Counted from the first letter of the stretch, positions 33,201-46,334 are shown. The stretch is DNA of 64,000 nucleotides from Leptodontidium sp. MPI-SDFR-AT-0119 (GCA_020726505.1 JAHLEZ010000015.1:1488001-1552000), one strand, 5' to 3'. Made by a program: numbers and translations. Notes: generated by a model from the letters alone, not told the origin.

Positions 33201-36200
33201 CGGAATGATCCTTCTCACAGTAAAGAACTGTCCATGGAAGACACCAGTTCAACATCAATTGGTGCCGATGATCCTCCAAAGATGGAAACCGAATCTAGAC
33301 CAACTCCCGATGGTTTGGCTGCCGGTTACGACAACGATCAACTCAGCCTAGCTAGACAACTCCAAGAGGAATTCGGGAAAAAGTCGTCAAAGAAGGACAA
33401 GAAGAAGAGACAAAGCTTACCGTCAACACCAGCAGTGCTCCCTTCAAGGTCCAGGACCATCAATGACGATAACGAAAGACATCATCGTGCGCGAAGCCTT
33501 TCCATCGGACCTGCCACTGATCGTTCAGGAATTAGCCCTACTACCAGCGAGCGCAAGAACATCTACAGTGAAGATCAACTTGAGCTGGCTCGACAACTGA
33601 AGGCAGATTTTGAGTCAGGGAGCAAAAAGTCCAAAGGGAAGAAGGCCAAGAAAGGAAGATCCACCCAAGATGATGACCAGATCGACAAGGACTTTGATCC
33701 CCAAATGTCTGCCGGCACGTTCAACTCTAGCGACCAGCCAGTCGTCGTTTCTGCAGCCGAACTAAAAGTTACGCCAACTGAAACTCCAGATGCCTCAAGG
33801 CCGGATGGGTTCGCCGCTGGCTATCAAGAAGACCAACTTTCTCTCGCACGTCAAATGCAAGCCGAGTTTGCCAAGAAAGCTTCAAAGAAAGACAAGAAGC
33901 GTCGAAGCACGTCTCAGCCACCTGTAGGACAGGAGCCCTTTGATGACAATTTCGGAGATCAAAGTCAATTTCCTGGCTCTGATTCCGTGCCGCGTGGTGA
34001 CGTTCCAGCTCAATCCCAAGCGGCCATCGACGATAACCTGCCAGTACGTGATGGCCTCGCCGTGGGATATAATGCCGAACAACTAGAGCTCGCTCGCCAA
34101 TTGAAGGAAGAGTTCGGATCTGGTTCGAAGAAGAAAGGCAAAGACAAGAAGGACAAGAAGCGTGGAAGCCTGCTACGAGCCAATACGGAAGATGGCTTCT
34201 CATCCGGTCCAGTGTCTGGAGACATGGACACACAACAAGATTTCGAAACGTTACAGCAAGATGCTACTGAAATCCTTGATACCACTGAGGAGTTCTCTGC
34301 GGTTGGCAAGAGGTCCAAAAGTAAGAAGGACAAGAAGGTCAAACGAGGAAGCCTTCTATCTAGCGCTCCAGATGACGATTCGTCAATTGAACCGGGTGTC
34401 GAAAATCAGCCTGCGTTACAAGAAGATACTCCACCCCGCGCTGCGTTGGGCGATGAGTTGTCGGCCGAACCAGTATTCACGGAACCGGATGATGAATTTG
34501 CTCCAGTCGGCAAGAAAGACAAGAAATCCAAAAAGGGCAAAAAGCGTGACAGTTTGCAACGAGGTGCAACTGACGATGATTCTTCTGATTTTCCCCAACA
34601 GGTCGACACCTTGCATAGCGCAAGCGGAGAGCAGTCTGGCGAGACCCAGGCGCCCGAACCTCCTGCTGCTGAACCCGAAGATGATTTCGCCTTCTCTACC
34701 AAAAAATCGAAGAAAGAGAAGAAAAAGCGACAAAGCTCAATTGTAGTCGATGACTCCCTCAGTGAGCCAATCGACGATGCCCCAGCCCAGTCAAGCGAGG
34801 AGTTGCCAACCAGTGATGCTTCTCCGGCTGCCACAGAACTTGTTGGCGAAACAAGCGACGACTTTGGGTTCCCTTCGAAGAAGAAGGACAAGAAGAAAAA
34901 GCGCGGTAGCTTGTTGAGGAATGAATCCTTCAACAATACTGTTGAAGAACAATCTGAGGATCCTGGATCTGGTCCTGAGCCAGATAGCCAAAATGAGAAC
35001 ACCTCTTCGCTAGTTGTCGACGAACCTGAAGATGATTTTGAATACTCGCCTTCGAAGAAGTCAAAGAAAGACAAAAAGAAACGCGGCAGTCTCCTCCGAA
35101 ACGAATCATTCAACATCAGTGCTGAGGAACAGGCCGAGGGCAGCGACCTGCCGTCTGCGTCTGACCATATCCATTCGGGTGTGGACCTTGGTGAACCTGC
35201 TGTTCTCGCCCCACTTGGAGAGGAGCAACGAGACGACTTCGACTTCACGTCCAAGAAATCGAAGAAGAAGCGAGGAAGCTTGCTGCCAAGCTCGACAACC
35301 GATGACATCCCAGAGGATTCGGTCCTGAAGTTGGAACCTGAACCCAACTCCAAGAGCGTTGATTTAAGTGAACCAGCTGCTTCAACTTTAGAACGCGACG
35401 ATCAGGAGGCTGAGTTCGCGATCAAGCCCAAAAAATCTGGCAAGGAGAAGAAAAACAAGCGTAAAAGCACACAGCCAACTTTTGACGCATATGAGCCGTC
35501 CAAGGACTTGGACGCGCCGTCTGTCAGGCAGCTGGATGTTGGTGAAGTGGATGCCAAATCACGTTCAGTCTCGACTGACAAGTCCTCGTCTGTGTCCGCT
35601 GTAGCGGCCGAGGAGATTGCTCTCAGCCAGCCAGCCTCTCAGGCAGAAGATGAGAACCCTGAAGATGTTTTCGGAGAATTTGCGTTCACTAAGAAGTCAA
35701 AGAAAAAGGATAAAAAACGGAAGGATTCCACGAAGACCGATTCTGAGGACGCCTCCGGGTTTTCGACCCCACTGGACCCTCTTTCCGAGCCAAAGAGTTT
35801 TGACGAGCCACCTCTACCGACGGACTCCATTTCGGGAGACTCCTCTCCAGCTAGCCATGAGAAACAAGGTGTGAATACTTTCGCAGCTCAAACAGCAGAT
35901 GAGCCTGTGGATGACTGGGATGACTTCTCGACCAAGAAATCCAAGAAGAAGAAACGCAAGGATTCATCCAAACCAGATTCGGAGGGAATTTCCACACCGT
36001 CTGAGCCCATTTTGGAACCTTCGAAGGACGTCGCGCTGACTCCTTTGCCCTTAGATCAATCCGTAGAGGATAGTGTGATGCCCGAACCCAGTGTGGAACG
36101 AGAATTGGAACCGGAAACGACAAAGACAGCTGCACTTCAAGACGATCACGTGGAACCAGCAGATGAGTGGAGTTCCTTCTCTGACAAGAAAAGCAAAAAT

Positions 36201-39200
36201 AAAAAAGACAAGAAACAAAAGGGCTCGTCAAAGACTGATTCCGACAGCGCTTCTGGTACTGCAACTCCATTGGAACCAATCTCAGGGCCAAGCCAGCCGA
36301 CCTCAGACAACCTACCAGACGACATTGCGGCAGAGACGGTCCCGATAAAACTGCCCCAAACGCAAGCATCCGATGGGACGACATCAGCAGTCACGAATGA
36401 AATTGAAGAGCCATCAGATGACTGGGGATCGTTTTCGACGAAAAGGGCCAAAAAAGGGAAAAAGGACAAGAAATCTGGTTCCTCAAACCCGAATGAGCAA
36501 GTACTCTCGCCCGTCAGTATTGACATCCCCACCGAGCAGGACGGGTCAGCAACATCCACGTCACAAGAACCGAACAGTCAAGAGGAGGATTGGGGCCCTG
36601 TCTCATCCAAGAAATCCAAAAAGGCCGGCAAAGCCAAGAAATCTGGCCTATCCACGCCGATTGAAGAATTTCTGACTCCAATTCCAGAGCACAGCTCTCT
36701 GCACGAGTTCAAAGAATCATCAACACCAGAAGCAACTGTTCCAACTGTCCCAGAGATCCCAGAACAAGCCTTTGAAAATTCCAAGGAGGCCCAAGGAGGT
36801 TCTAGTGTTGATGACGATACGCCCACCATTCCTGACCCCTTCGATGAATGGGGCTCGGTACCTGCGAAGAAGTCCAAGGACAAGAAGAAAAAACGTAACT
36901 CTGGGCTCTCCACGCCGATTGAAGAAACGTTACCGCCAATCCCTGAGCAGCTAAACATAGAGGAATTGGGCCAATCTGCGACTCCCAAAGACCTCAATAT
37001 AGACGCCGCTGAAAAAGACGTGCAATCAGCTGACACAGTCGTTGTCAATGAAGAGCCCGGCGATGACTGGGGTGACTTTTCTTCGAAGAAATCCAAGAAA
37101 AGGAAAGATAAAAAGCAGAAAATCTCTGGTCTTTCAACGCCCTCTGAAGAGCTCCCATCTTCCGAGAAAGAATCACCTGAAGTCAGCCAACAGCCCATGC
37201 CAATAGAACCGACATCAGAGACTACGAATCCGGTAGAGGTATCCTTGGACGCGAAAGATGCCAGCGAAGATCCAAATGATGCTTGGGCTCCTTTGTCTGC
37301 CAAGCCGTCAAAAAAAGATCGAAAGAAGCAAAAATCGGGCCTCTCAACTCCTGTCGAAGTAACTCCTATTCCCAAGCTCGAGGATCAAACTTTCGAGACT
37401 GTCCAGCCTTCAGACATCCCGTCGGCAGACAAAACCCTGCAGAATGAGCAGCCCGGTGACGTGGAGACAAAGGAGGTAGCCGAGGATCGGGGCGATGACT
37501 GGGGAACGTTCTCTATCAAGCCATCTAAGAAGGGCAAAAAGGACAAATCCAAACGTAGCTCGGGTTTGTCAACACCAGTTGAGCCGCCTGCAACGCCTCC
37601 AGTGGAACAGCATCCTCTTGAATCTGATCCGCCTTCCATTCAGTCAGCAACGTTAGATAAGGAAATTGCCGAATCGATTGAGCAGCCGGCGCACCTGGAG
37701 ACGAGAGAAGCCACGACGGATCTGGGAGATGAGTGGGGTTCGGTCCCTGTCAAGCAAGCCAAGATCAAGGGCAAGAAGAACCGCAAGTCTGGGTTTTCAA
37801 CGCCAGTCGAAGATGCCCTACCACAGCAATCTGGGCCAGTCTCTGCCGAACCCGTCCAAGAAGCTACAATTGTCTCGGATACGCTAGAAAGCTCTACCTC
37901 TCAGGAGGCCCAAGATGCCATCGATGCGCAAGATGAATGGGCTTCAGGACAAAAGTCAAAGGAGACGAAGAAAAAGAGTCAGTCAGGGACCTCAACACCA
38001 ATCACAGAGTCTCCGCCCTCCATTGAACCTGACCCATCATCCGAATCACCGCAGAGTCTCGATACGATACTGGGCAATGGGGGAGAACCCATCCAAGATA
38101 AAACGGAAAATCTTGTTGATGACCCAGGCGTCGAGTGGGGATTGTCTTCCAAGAAATCAAAGGACAAGAAAAATAAGAAGTCCAAGCCGACAACACCTGC
38201 CGAGGAAACTTTGCCGTCCCTTCTGCTTGTAGCTCCGTTGGAGCCAACTGGGCCACTTGGGGCCTTGTTGAACGAAACCCCAAGCTCTACCCAAGCTACA
38301 GGACAAGACCTGGTCGATGAGGTGCAAGCAGATGAGTGGGGAACTTTTTCGAAGAAGAAGAGGAAGGACAAGAAGAAATCGTCGCTCTCGACACCAGCTG
38401 AGGAGCCATTACCGCCCGTTGACGACCAACATTCGTTTGATTCTGTTCAGCGACCTGAAGTTGAAGAACATCAAACGGAGATTACCAGCCAAGAGACAAA
38501 TACGATCACTGGAGATCAAAGAGATGATGATTGGGGTGCCTTGTCAACGAAGAAGGGAAAGAAGGATAAGAAACGGAAGTCCGGTTTATCAACTCCAATC
38601 GAACAGGCCGTGGCGAGTTTGCCTGGGCAAGAAGTGCTGGATCCAGCGGTACCGTCTATTGTACCAGGACACATCCCATCGATATCTGAAGAATCGTCGA
38701 GCCGTAATTTGGAGCAAGAAACTATCCCTGCTGAAGAACCCATTGACGAATGGGGCTCTTTTGCAAAGAAGAAGTCGAAGAAAGACAAGAAGCGCAAGTC
38801 GGGTATTTCTACTCCAATCGAGGAAGTTCAAACTCTTGAAGAAGTACCCAGTCAATCAGAGGACATTGCCAATCAACCCAAAAATGCCAATTTCGAGACA
38901 ATTGACCGAGATCTTCCAGCTCATGAGGAGGACAGGAACCCTATTGTCTATTCTTCAGAACTGAAAGTTGCAGACCTCCAGGAGCCACAGCCTGAGGACG
39001 ATGCCTTTGCGTTCGTATCCAAAAAATCGAAGAAGGCGAAGAAAGAAAAACGAAAGTCTAGTCTCTCAACACCAAATGAGGATGAAGTGCAAACTCCTGA
39101 CAGAGAGAGTGGCCCCTTAGGTACCGCCATCCAATCAGGGACCTCGATATCTCGAGACATCAAGGATCCAGAGACATCTCAATCGCAATCTTCTCTTACC

Positions 39201-42200
39201 AAGGATAAGGACGTCCAGATTGAACAGCCACTAGGTGATGATTTCGGTTTTGTTCCCAAGAAGTCGAAGGACAAAAAAGGCAAAAAGTGGTCCCGAGCTA
39301 GCTCTGAGAGTGGACCTAGCACTCCCGCTCAACCAAACCTGCGTACAGCTCTTGAGGATGAGATCCCATCAACCCCACTATATGTCCACCGAATTGCTAG
39401 CCCCGTTCCTTTAGAGAACGATACAGAGGAGCAAGATCTGTTTACCAGTGACCTCTCCCGAAAGTTGTCAAAGAAGGACAAGAGAAAACGACAGGCCGCT
39501 GTTGATGTTGCCAGCGAAGGCAAAGGTCTAGTTAACTTGCCATTGACTTCTTGGGCAGACGAGGTCGAGGAAGCAGAAGTGGTAAGAGCTGTTCCTGTCA
39601 TTCAAGAAATCGCCAAAGACGAATCTCTCTCGCACATCGCCCCTACTATCGAGCCAACTCCCATGGATGACTTCGTACGCCCCAGCAAAAAAGGGAAAAA
39701 GGGAACCAAAAGAAACTCTGTCTCGACAGAGTCCACGCCAGTGACAGATTCCTTCCAGCAGGCTGAAAGCCGAGACCTCCCCAAAGAAACATCATCCATC
39801 GAGTCGAGTCACATTCCTGCCATCATAGCAACTGGAGCTGCTATTACTGGAGCTGTACTACTTGGTGAAGCGGGAACCTCCAAAAGCGGTTCCACTTCAG
39901 GGACCACAACACCTGCAAAGAAGCTTTCAAAAAAAGACAAGAAAAAGAAGAGCATTGACCGCAGAGCCCCTCGAGAGGATGACATGTTCGACGACCCAGC
40001 ACTCTGGGAAGGTGCCAATCCAAAGGTACACGAGGAAGCAAAGGAGGGAGACGATGATAGTGACGGATTCTGGTCTCCTCCGCAACAAGAGGAAGAGCCC
40101 CTCACAATCCAGGAGGTAGTTCGAGAAGCCCCAGAGCAGGACGAACAGTCAGCGTTCATCCTTCGAACAGAGACCACAAGGCCAATATCGCCAATCTCTA
40201 TTGCACAGCCAGAGCTACAGTCCGGGGACATTCAAGTCTCAGCACAGAAACAGGCTAGTCCTGTGCCTGAGCTTCGTTCTTCCTCAAGCAGTGATACTCC
40301 AGAATTTCGCGACCTTCCAGGTCCATCTCGGCAGCCGAGCGACCAAGCCGACAACTTTGTTGTTTCCTCATCGAAGAAACAAGACAAGAAGAAAAAGAAG
40401 AGCAGTTTGGACTCCAACAAGTTACGGGACCGAGATGTGATACAGCAGACGAGCCTGCCGTCGGCTTCTGATCCGCCAACCATTGTTGAGACTCCTGTAG
40501 AAAGAGAAATCTCGTTCGACCAGCCACCAATCAGCCAGGATCACATCTTCACCCCGCCAAGAGATTCGTTTGAACAGCAGCACAGCAACAGGGACATTCC
40601 AAGTCAAGAAAGTTCTCAACACATTCAACCCAGGCCTCAGAGCAGATCTTTCCTTTCCCGACTTTCAGACCTTCCAATTGTGCACGAGGAAAGCTCAACT
40701 CAATTGGAACCCGAAGATCGCCATCCCCATGATGCAGACGCAAATCGGGACAGCGCCTTTGTTACTGGCTCTCCTACTCCAACCCAGCAAGGCTTTTCGG
40801 ACAATCATGAGCATGTTCGTGACAGCGGTGTACATCTACGCGACTTCTCGCCCGCCGAGAAGGCGCGGGCTCCAGTCAAATCATCCGACGATGCTATTGC
40901 AAGGCTATCGTGGCCATCCGTAGATGAAGATTCCGAGACTGTCGACTTGCATAGATCTCAGAGATCAAAAGACACGAAGCATCATATTGAAGAACGGCCC
41001 CCCGCTGGGTCTCACGATTCCAAACGACCAAAGGGGGAGACAGCTACTGATTTCTATCGAGCTCAAAGATCAACTCCTACAAAACACCACGATGAAGAGA
41101 CTTCGAGTCGAGATCTTCTCCCTTCTCAAAGACACAAGGATGATAAGCAAACAGATCTTCACCGAACACCTACAATCCATGGATCTCGAAAAATGGAGGG
41201 GCAGAGTCTGGTGAAGCAACGGATGCAACAATTCCAACAATTCCAATCTCCAGATGCACCCCAAACTCCAAGTTCCAAGCTTTCCTCGTCTCGATCTTCT
41301 GAGAGGATAAATTCTGAAAAAGCAAAGGACGACAAGTATTCGGACTCTCCCGCCTTCAAATCCATTGAGAGAAGCAAAGGCGAAACCCCAAAGGACAACC
41401 TCCATTCGGGACTTCCATCATCTCGGCCTCTGGAAAGATCAAAGGACGACAAATATTCAGAAACTCCACCCAAATATGATCGACCCAAGGAAGCCAAGTA
41501 CCCTGAGCTGACCTCTTCTCCAAGACCGAAAGCTGAGCGACCCAAGGGGATAAGTGAAATCGAAGCTGGTGCCGTCATCGCAGGCGCATCGCTGGGGTTT
41601 GCCGCCGCACGGAAACTCAGTCAAGAACAACGTCCTGGCAGCGCACAAAGCCAACGATCAACGTCTAATTCCAATATCAATCGACTTCGAACGCCGGACA
41701 TAAAGCGGCCTGACAGTGTCACCAGCAACAGATCCGGAACCCCACCACTCAGGAGGAGCGATCGGAAAAGTGGAGACCTAAGGTCTCTGAGCCAACGGAG
41801 CAAGCCGGACCTCGCTAAGGAAGCTGAGCTTGCAACCTTCGCAACTCCATCCCCAGCGGTCAACACAGCAAATCCAACCGCAAACGAGGGCCGGGTCCGG
41901 ACCAAAGACATGGCAGATGTCTATGTGAGTTGCATCGTGATGATTCCCTCGAATATTACTGATACGCCAATAACAGGATGGCTTTGGTGAAGGCCGCATA
42001 GGCTCACCACGATCTCCGACTCGACCCCACTCCATGCGCCGACGACAAAGCATGCAGGTCCTCGATCTCGAACAGAAGCTGGAACAATTAGCTGCCGAAA
42101 ACCGTATTCTAGCCGAAGCCAAAGCCCAAGCCGATCGCGCGTTGCACTCAAGTCAAAATGCACCCTCAGCCTTGGTCGAAAAGGATGCCGAAATCGATAG

Positions 42201-43461
42201 CCTCAAAAGAACTCTCGAATGGCTACAAAACGAGGTTACTAGACTTTCAGAAGTCAATGATGGATTGACAAGTGCAAATATTACAATTGCACGACAACAT
42301 GGAGACCAATATGGCGTGTTGGAATCACAACACATGCAAACTACCCGTGAACTCCAAGAAGTGCGCGATGCACATGAAAACTTGTCAGCGGGCATGGAAG
42401 GTATTGTGAGGAATGAGGTCCAAAATGCCGTGTTGGACAAAGACCGCGAGATAGCTCAGTTACGGGCTGAGTTGGATGCAGCCAAAGAACAAATCAGGGA
42501 AATGCAAAGACAGATTCTTGCATCCAAAGCCAACGATGTTGAATTCCTCACCATCAGAGACGAGGACTACTTCGACAATGCCTGCCAACAACTATGCCAG
42601 CACGTTCAACAATGGGTTCTCCGATTTTCGAAGTTCTCCGACATGCGAGCTTGTAGGCTCACAAGTGAGATCAACAATGACAAAACAATCGATCGACTCG
42701 ACAATGCAATCCTGGACGGCTCGGACGTCGACAATTACCTAGCAGATAGAGTCAAGCGTCGGGATGTCTTCATGTCGATGACGATGACAATGGTGTGGGA
42801 ATTTATATTCACAAGATATCTTTTCGGAATGGACAGAGAGCAGAGGCAGAAGCTCAAATCATTGGAGAAGACACTTTCCGAAGTTGGACCTGCAGCGGCA
42901 GTTCACCAATGGCGTGCGACTACACTCACTCTGTTGGCCAAGCGTCAAGCCTTCCATTCACAACGTGAACAGGATACCCAGGCTGTTGTGCACGCCGTTC
43001 TCGAAACCTTGTCTGAGATCCTCCCGCCACCAAGTCACCTCGAGGCACAAATCGAAGAGCAGTTGACTAGGGTCATGAAGGCTGCAGTGGATCTTTCCAT
43101 TGAGATGAGATGCCAGCGTGCAGAGTATATGATGCTCCCACCTCTGCAGCCAGAGTACGACGCCAATGGAGACCTGGCGAGCAAAGTGTCTTTCAATGCG
43201 GCGTTGATGAACGAACGTAGTGGGGATACAGTCTCTAATGAAGAGCTAGAAGGCCAGAAGGCAGTTGTGAGGATCGTTCTCTTCCCGTTGGTTGTCAAGA
43301 AGGGTGATGATAGTGGAGAAGGTGATGAAGAAATCGTGGTATGCCCTGCCCAGGTCTTGGTGGCAAAACCCAAGAAATCGGTGAGGATGTTGGCACCAGA
43401 AGGAAACAATTCGAAGGTTTCGATGCAGAGCTCGATGCCTGCGGGAGACAGTGTGATTTAG
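24280..43461 (+). CDS. lah: Leashin/Lah-type giant septal-pore tether ("involucrin repeat" protein)
   Basis: Three exons (24280-28187, 28295-41924, 41977-43461) join in frame into 6,340 aa. Residues 1-~1300 are basic, disordered and Arg/Ser-rich, with islands such as EYRGVVVEPESPP repeated as EYRGVIIEPESPP. Residues ~1300-5850 are Lys-rich repeats of the form D(D/E)WG...KKSKKDKKKRKSGLSTPxEE, plus short Ala/Gly hydrophobic islands. Residues ~5865-6030 are a coiled coil starting LDLEQKLEQLAAENRILAEA. A compact conserved C-terminal domain follows (DEDYFDNACQQLCQHVQQWV, YLFGMDREQRQKLKSLEKTL). This architecture matches fungal Lah/leashin. In Neurospora and Aspergillus it tethers Woronin bodies: one end binds the organelle through WSC, the other the septal pore rim, with an elastic middle. 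The identification is from architecture and remembered C-terminal motifs. A MetMet start leaves the first residue ambiguous. Confidence 0.9.
30640..39300 (+). repeat. Lys-rich tandem repeat array inside lah
   Basis: Dozens of degenerate coding repeats of about 70-130 codons. Each unit has an acidic start (often DDWG, DEWG or DDFG), a short S-x-KKSKK-x-KKDKKK basic core, then SGLSTPxEE or RGSLL and an acidic/proline spacer. The first half (30640-35800) uses mostly DDF and RGSLL forms. The second half (35880-39100) uses DEWG and SGLSTP forms, at least 14 of them. Alternating plus and minus charge blocks suit an extensible spring or a phase-separating tether. Confidence 0.85.
33307..34130 (+). 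repeat. Four AAGYxxxQLxLARQLxxEF helical repeats inside lah
   Basis: Four related units at about 33307-33380, 33561-33625, 33800-33878 and 34045-34130. Their cores are YDNDQLSLARQLQEEF, YSEDQLELARQLKADF, YQEDQLSLARQMQAEF and YNAEQLELARQLKEEF. Three are preceded by DG(L/F)A(A/V)GY. They form short amphipathic helices unlike the surrounding Lys-rich repeats. Confidence 0.85.
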
Positions 43462-45983
43462 ATGAGTGGTATCGTTTTGGCGTGGTTGATGATTGCATAA
43501 TACCGATGGCGTTTTTGATTTGAAAAGGGCATGATGGTTTGTAGGATTTGTTGTATTTCTTGTAGATTTCTCTTTCCTTAATAAAAATAATGGATTACAT
43601 GGTTTATGAAGTGCCGTCCAGCTGGGTATGTGATCGGTGCAGCAGTGTCCGGGAACGAAGACACTCGGCACATTTACAGGATCTTGAACTCAGACCGAGC
43701 ATGCCCGAACATGGATATGGAGAGAAATCACAGCCTCGCAGCCGATTCCGGAGCAGGCCAGCTTCAAAGCCCCCCACAACTGTCCAAAGGGCAAAAATCG
43801 GGTTTCCAAATATACATGATCCTTTTGAGTGTGGTGCGCATGGTGATTGATTCATCTTATACCTTCATGCCCGCGAGTTTCAGCACGCAAGGCTACCCTT
43901 TCCAAGTCCGCATCTGTAAGAGCACTCGTCCAATCTATCCGTCTTTTATTCTTCTGTAATTCCATCCATCCTTCCATTGATCTCTTAACTGGAGTCCATC
44001 GTCCTTCCAGAATCCCGGAAATATGGTTCTCATGTGCCGACGAGGTGGGGCTTCCAGGATCCTCGGGACTTGGATGGGGGTCCTGCCTTACCATGCCCCG
44101 CCCAGCAAGCTTGTCAAACGCCTCAGTCAAAGTGCACAATTGCAGTCAAACCATTTTGTAATGCCCTCGGCAGCAACCTCGAGCCGATTGGCTCCCTGGA
44201 CGACAGATAAGGCTAACCAGGCGCCTTGCTGCTTTGGGAATTCTTTATCTTTGACCTCTGAAGAGCATTTGCAATTTGCAAGTGCCAAATCAAACGTCAT
44301 GCCCAAGACGCTTTATTTCACCGGAGCTGAATCAGGCCATGGGCATTCATTCGGCTGAAGTGTGAGACGGAAGAGGGGCTGGCTTATGGCGTGAAAATGC
44401 ACTTTCAGGCATGTGCCAACTGGTGTTGTTCTGTTGTGAGGAGGTGAGCAAGGAGTAAATGGAAGTGAAAACTCTGCTCTGGAGGATGACAAGAATGTGT
44501 GAGTTGCAAAGGTGCAAAAATGCAGATGTGCAGATGTTGTTTAAGAGCTGAATGGTTTATTTGCTTGGTAACTGAACCTGAAAGGAATTTCCTGTTGCAG
44601 ATGTACCCAAAGATATGGTGATAGGAACGGTAAGAAACTCCGAATGATGGATGGATGGATTGGATGATGGCTTGCAGACGATGGCAAGAATGCGATGATG
44701 GAGATGGGGGGCAATCCAGATCATCTTCTCTTCGTTGGGACTCACGCCTGATCGAGAATGATATCTTGTCGGAAGAGATGTCTAGCCACCTGCCAAAGAA
44801 GGGATTTTGTCATGAGTTTGACACTGCCACTGATGATTCACCTCTGCCCAGCAAATAGTACAACCGTGTCACGTAGTTCCAACCGATACGGCGATTGTTA
44901 CACTTTGATATTATCCCTGTGGATCTTAATATTGGGCATCGCAATCACTGCCTGCACTTTTACAGGCTTCATTGCGGTAATTTAGTCTCTTGGGAATCAA
45001 AACAAATATGTCTGGTACTGAACGAAATCGTGCCGCATGAAACACACATTGCACTGCATGCTGTTGGCTACCCCACAGAGTCTCTCTCTCAACACCTCAT
45101 GGCCAGACAATGGGCTGACAGGGGCAAGAGTGAGCAGAGATGAGGGAGAGGCCTCTTCGCTATGATCCTGTATGCCCCGAGGGGGTTGCTCGTTAAGGTT
45201 ACTGTACTGAACGGGAAATGGCTTGCATGAGGGTGACCCTGGTCCCCTGAAGAAAGAACAATTTTTGCTCCGAACCTTCTCTGGGGATGGTATGTGCTGA
45301 AGATGCTTTCATGTCTTTTGCTGCGAGTTCGCAAGTCCAGCTTCCAATGAATCCAATCCAAGATCGTTGGGCTCTCATGAGTTGAAGAGGAAAGGAAAAG
45401 TCGCAAGGGTAGCTTCTCACAATCCGGCCAATAAATTGTCGAGTCTCGATACGAGTTAAAGACCTTACTCAAGCCCTGTGTCACCGCTTTGAAATCCGGA
45501 GCTTTAGAGGGCAACCGGAGTAGCCGTGAGAAGCATGAATAAAATAAAAGACATGAACAGAAGACCCACGCGGGCGGGATGGAACAGTGGCATGGGTTTC
45601 TACAGTTTACCCGTCCTTCTGTCGAAGAAGTGCACAAAATAATTTACCGTACGATACAGTGCTGGGGTTGTCCTAGTCGAGGGCCGACGAATGAGACGGC
45701 TATGGGGGAGGCTGTTGGCAAGTGCCCAGTGGTGGAAGGGGAATGCCCGCTTCAATTCACCAGATATACTCGATTGCTGGACTGGAACAGGACCAGGCCC
45801 ATATCCGCGCAGATCTGGCGGGGCCAAGTCCCAGATCTCCAGCAAGACGGATGCGATGTTCTACTCTACCCTCATCCACATCCACGTCAACCCCTGTCAA
45901 CAACCAAGCAGAAGAACTTTTGGGAGAGTCAGGTCAGCCCAGCCCACGCGGGATGTCAGAGTCGGGACGAGAGACAAAGGTGA

Positions 45984-46025
45984 GGCATCGAGGACATCGA
46001 GGACATCGAGGACATCGAAGACATG
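45984..46025. repeat. 9-bp minisatellite (GAGGACATC)
   Basis: About four to five tandem copies of the unit GAGGACATC, the last with one change. It lies about 570-610 bp upstream of the ammonium transporter ATG. Confidence 0.8.
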
Positions 46026-46334
46026 GCGTCTACATCGCCTACTATGGAGGGAATGTGCATCCATGTCCATGTCCATGCATGCCCATCCATGCCCCATGTC
46101 CCAAAGTCCATGCTTTTTTGCCCTCTCTCCTCCTCCTCGTCTCCATAAGGCTCTTGTCTTCTTGTCTTGGTATTAATAGTGGATGCGTGGGAGGTCAATC
46201 GCTCCTTGCTGGCGGGAGTACTAAAGGCCCAAGATCCCCCCGATTTCTCCCACGGTTTTCTGTGCAGAGCAGAGTAGTTTGGTCTAACTACTAGTCGTCC
46301 TCAACCGCCGCCCACTCCGCCGACGCCAGAGAAT

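Noticed and set aside
34406..35353. 315-codon open frame on the minus strand inside lah, and others such as 36578-37375
   Set aside because: They are antisense shadows of the Lys/Ser-rich repeats: AAG/GAC-rich codons read as CTT/GTC on the other strand, giving Phe/Ser/Leu-rich nonsense. The sense frame is continuous and has recognisable domains.
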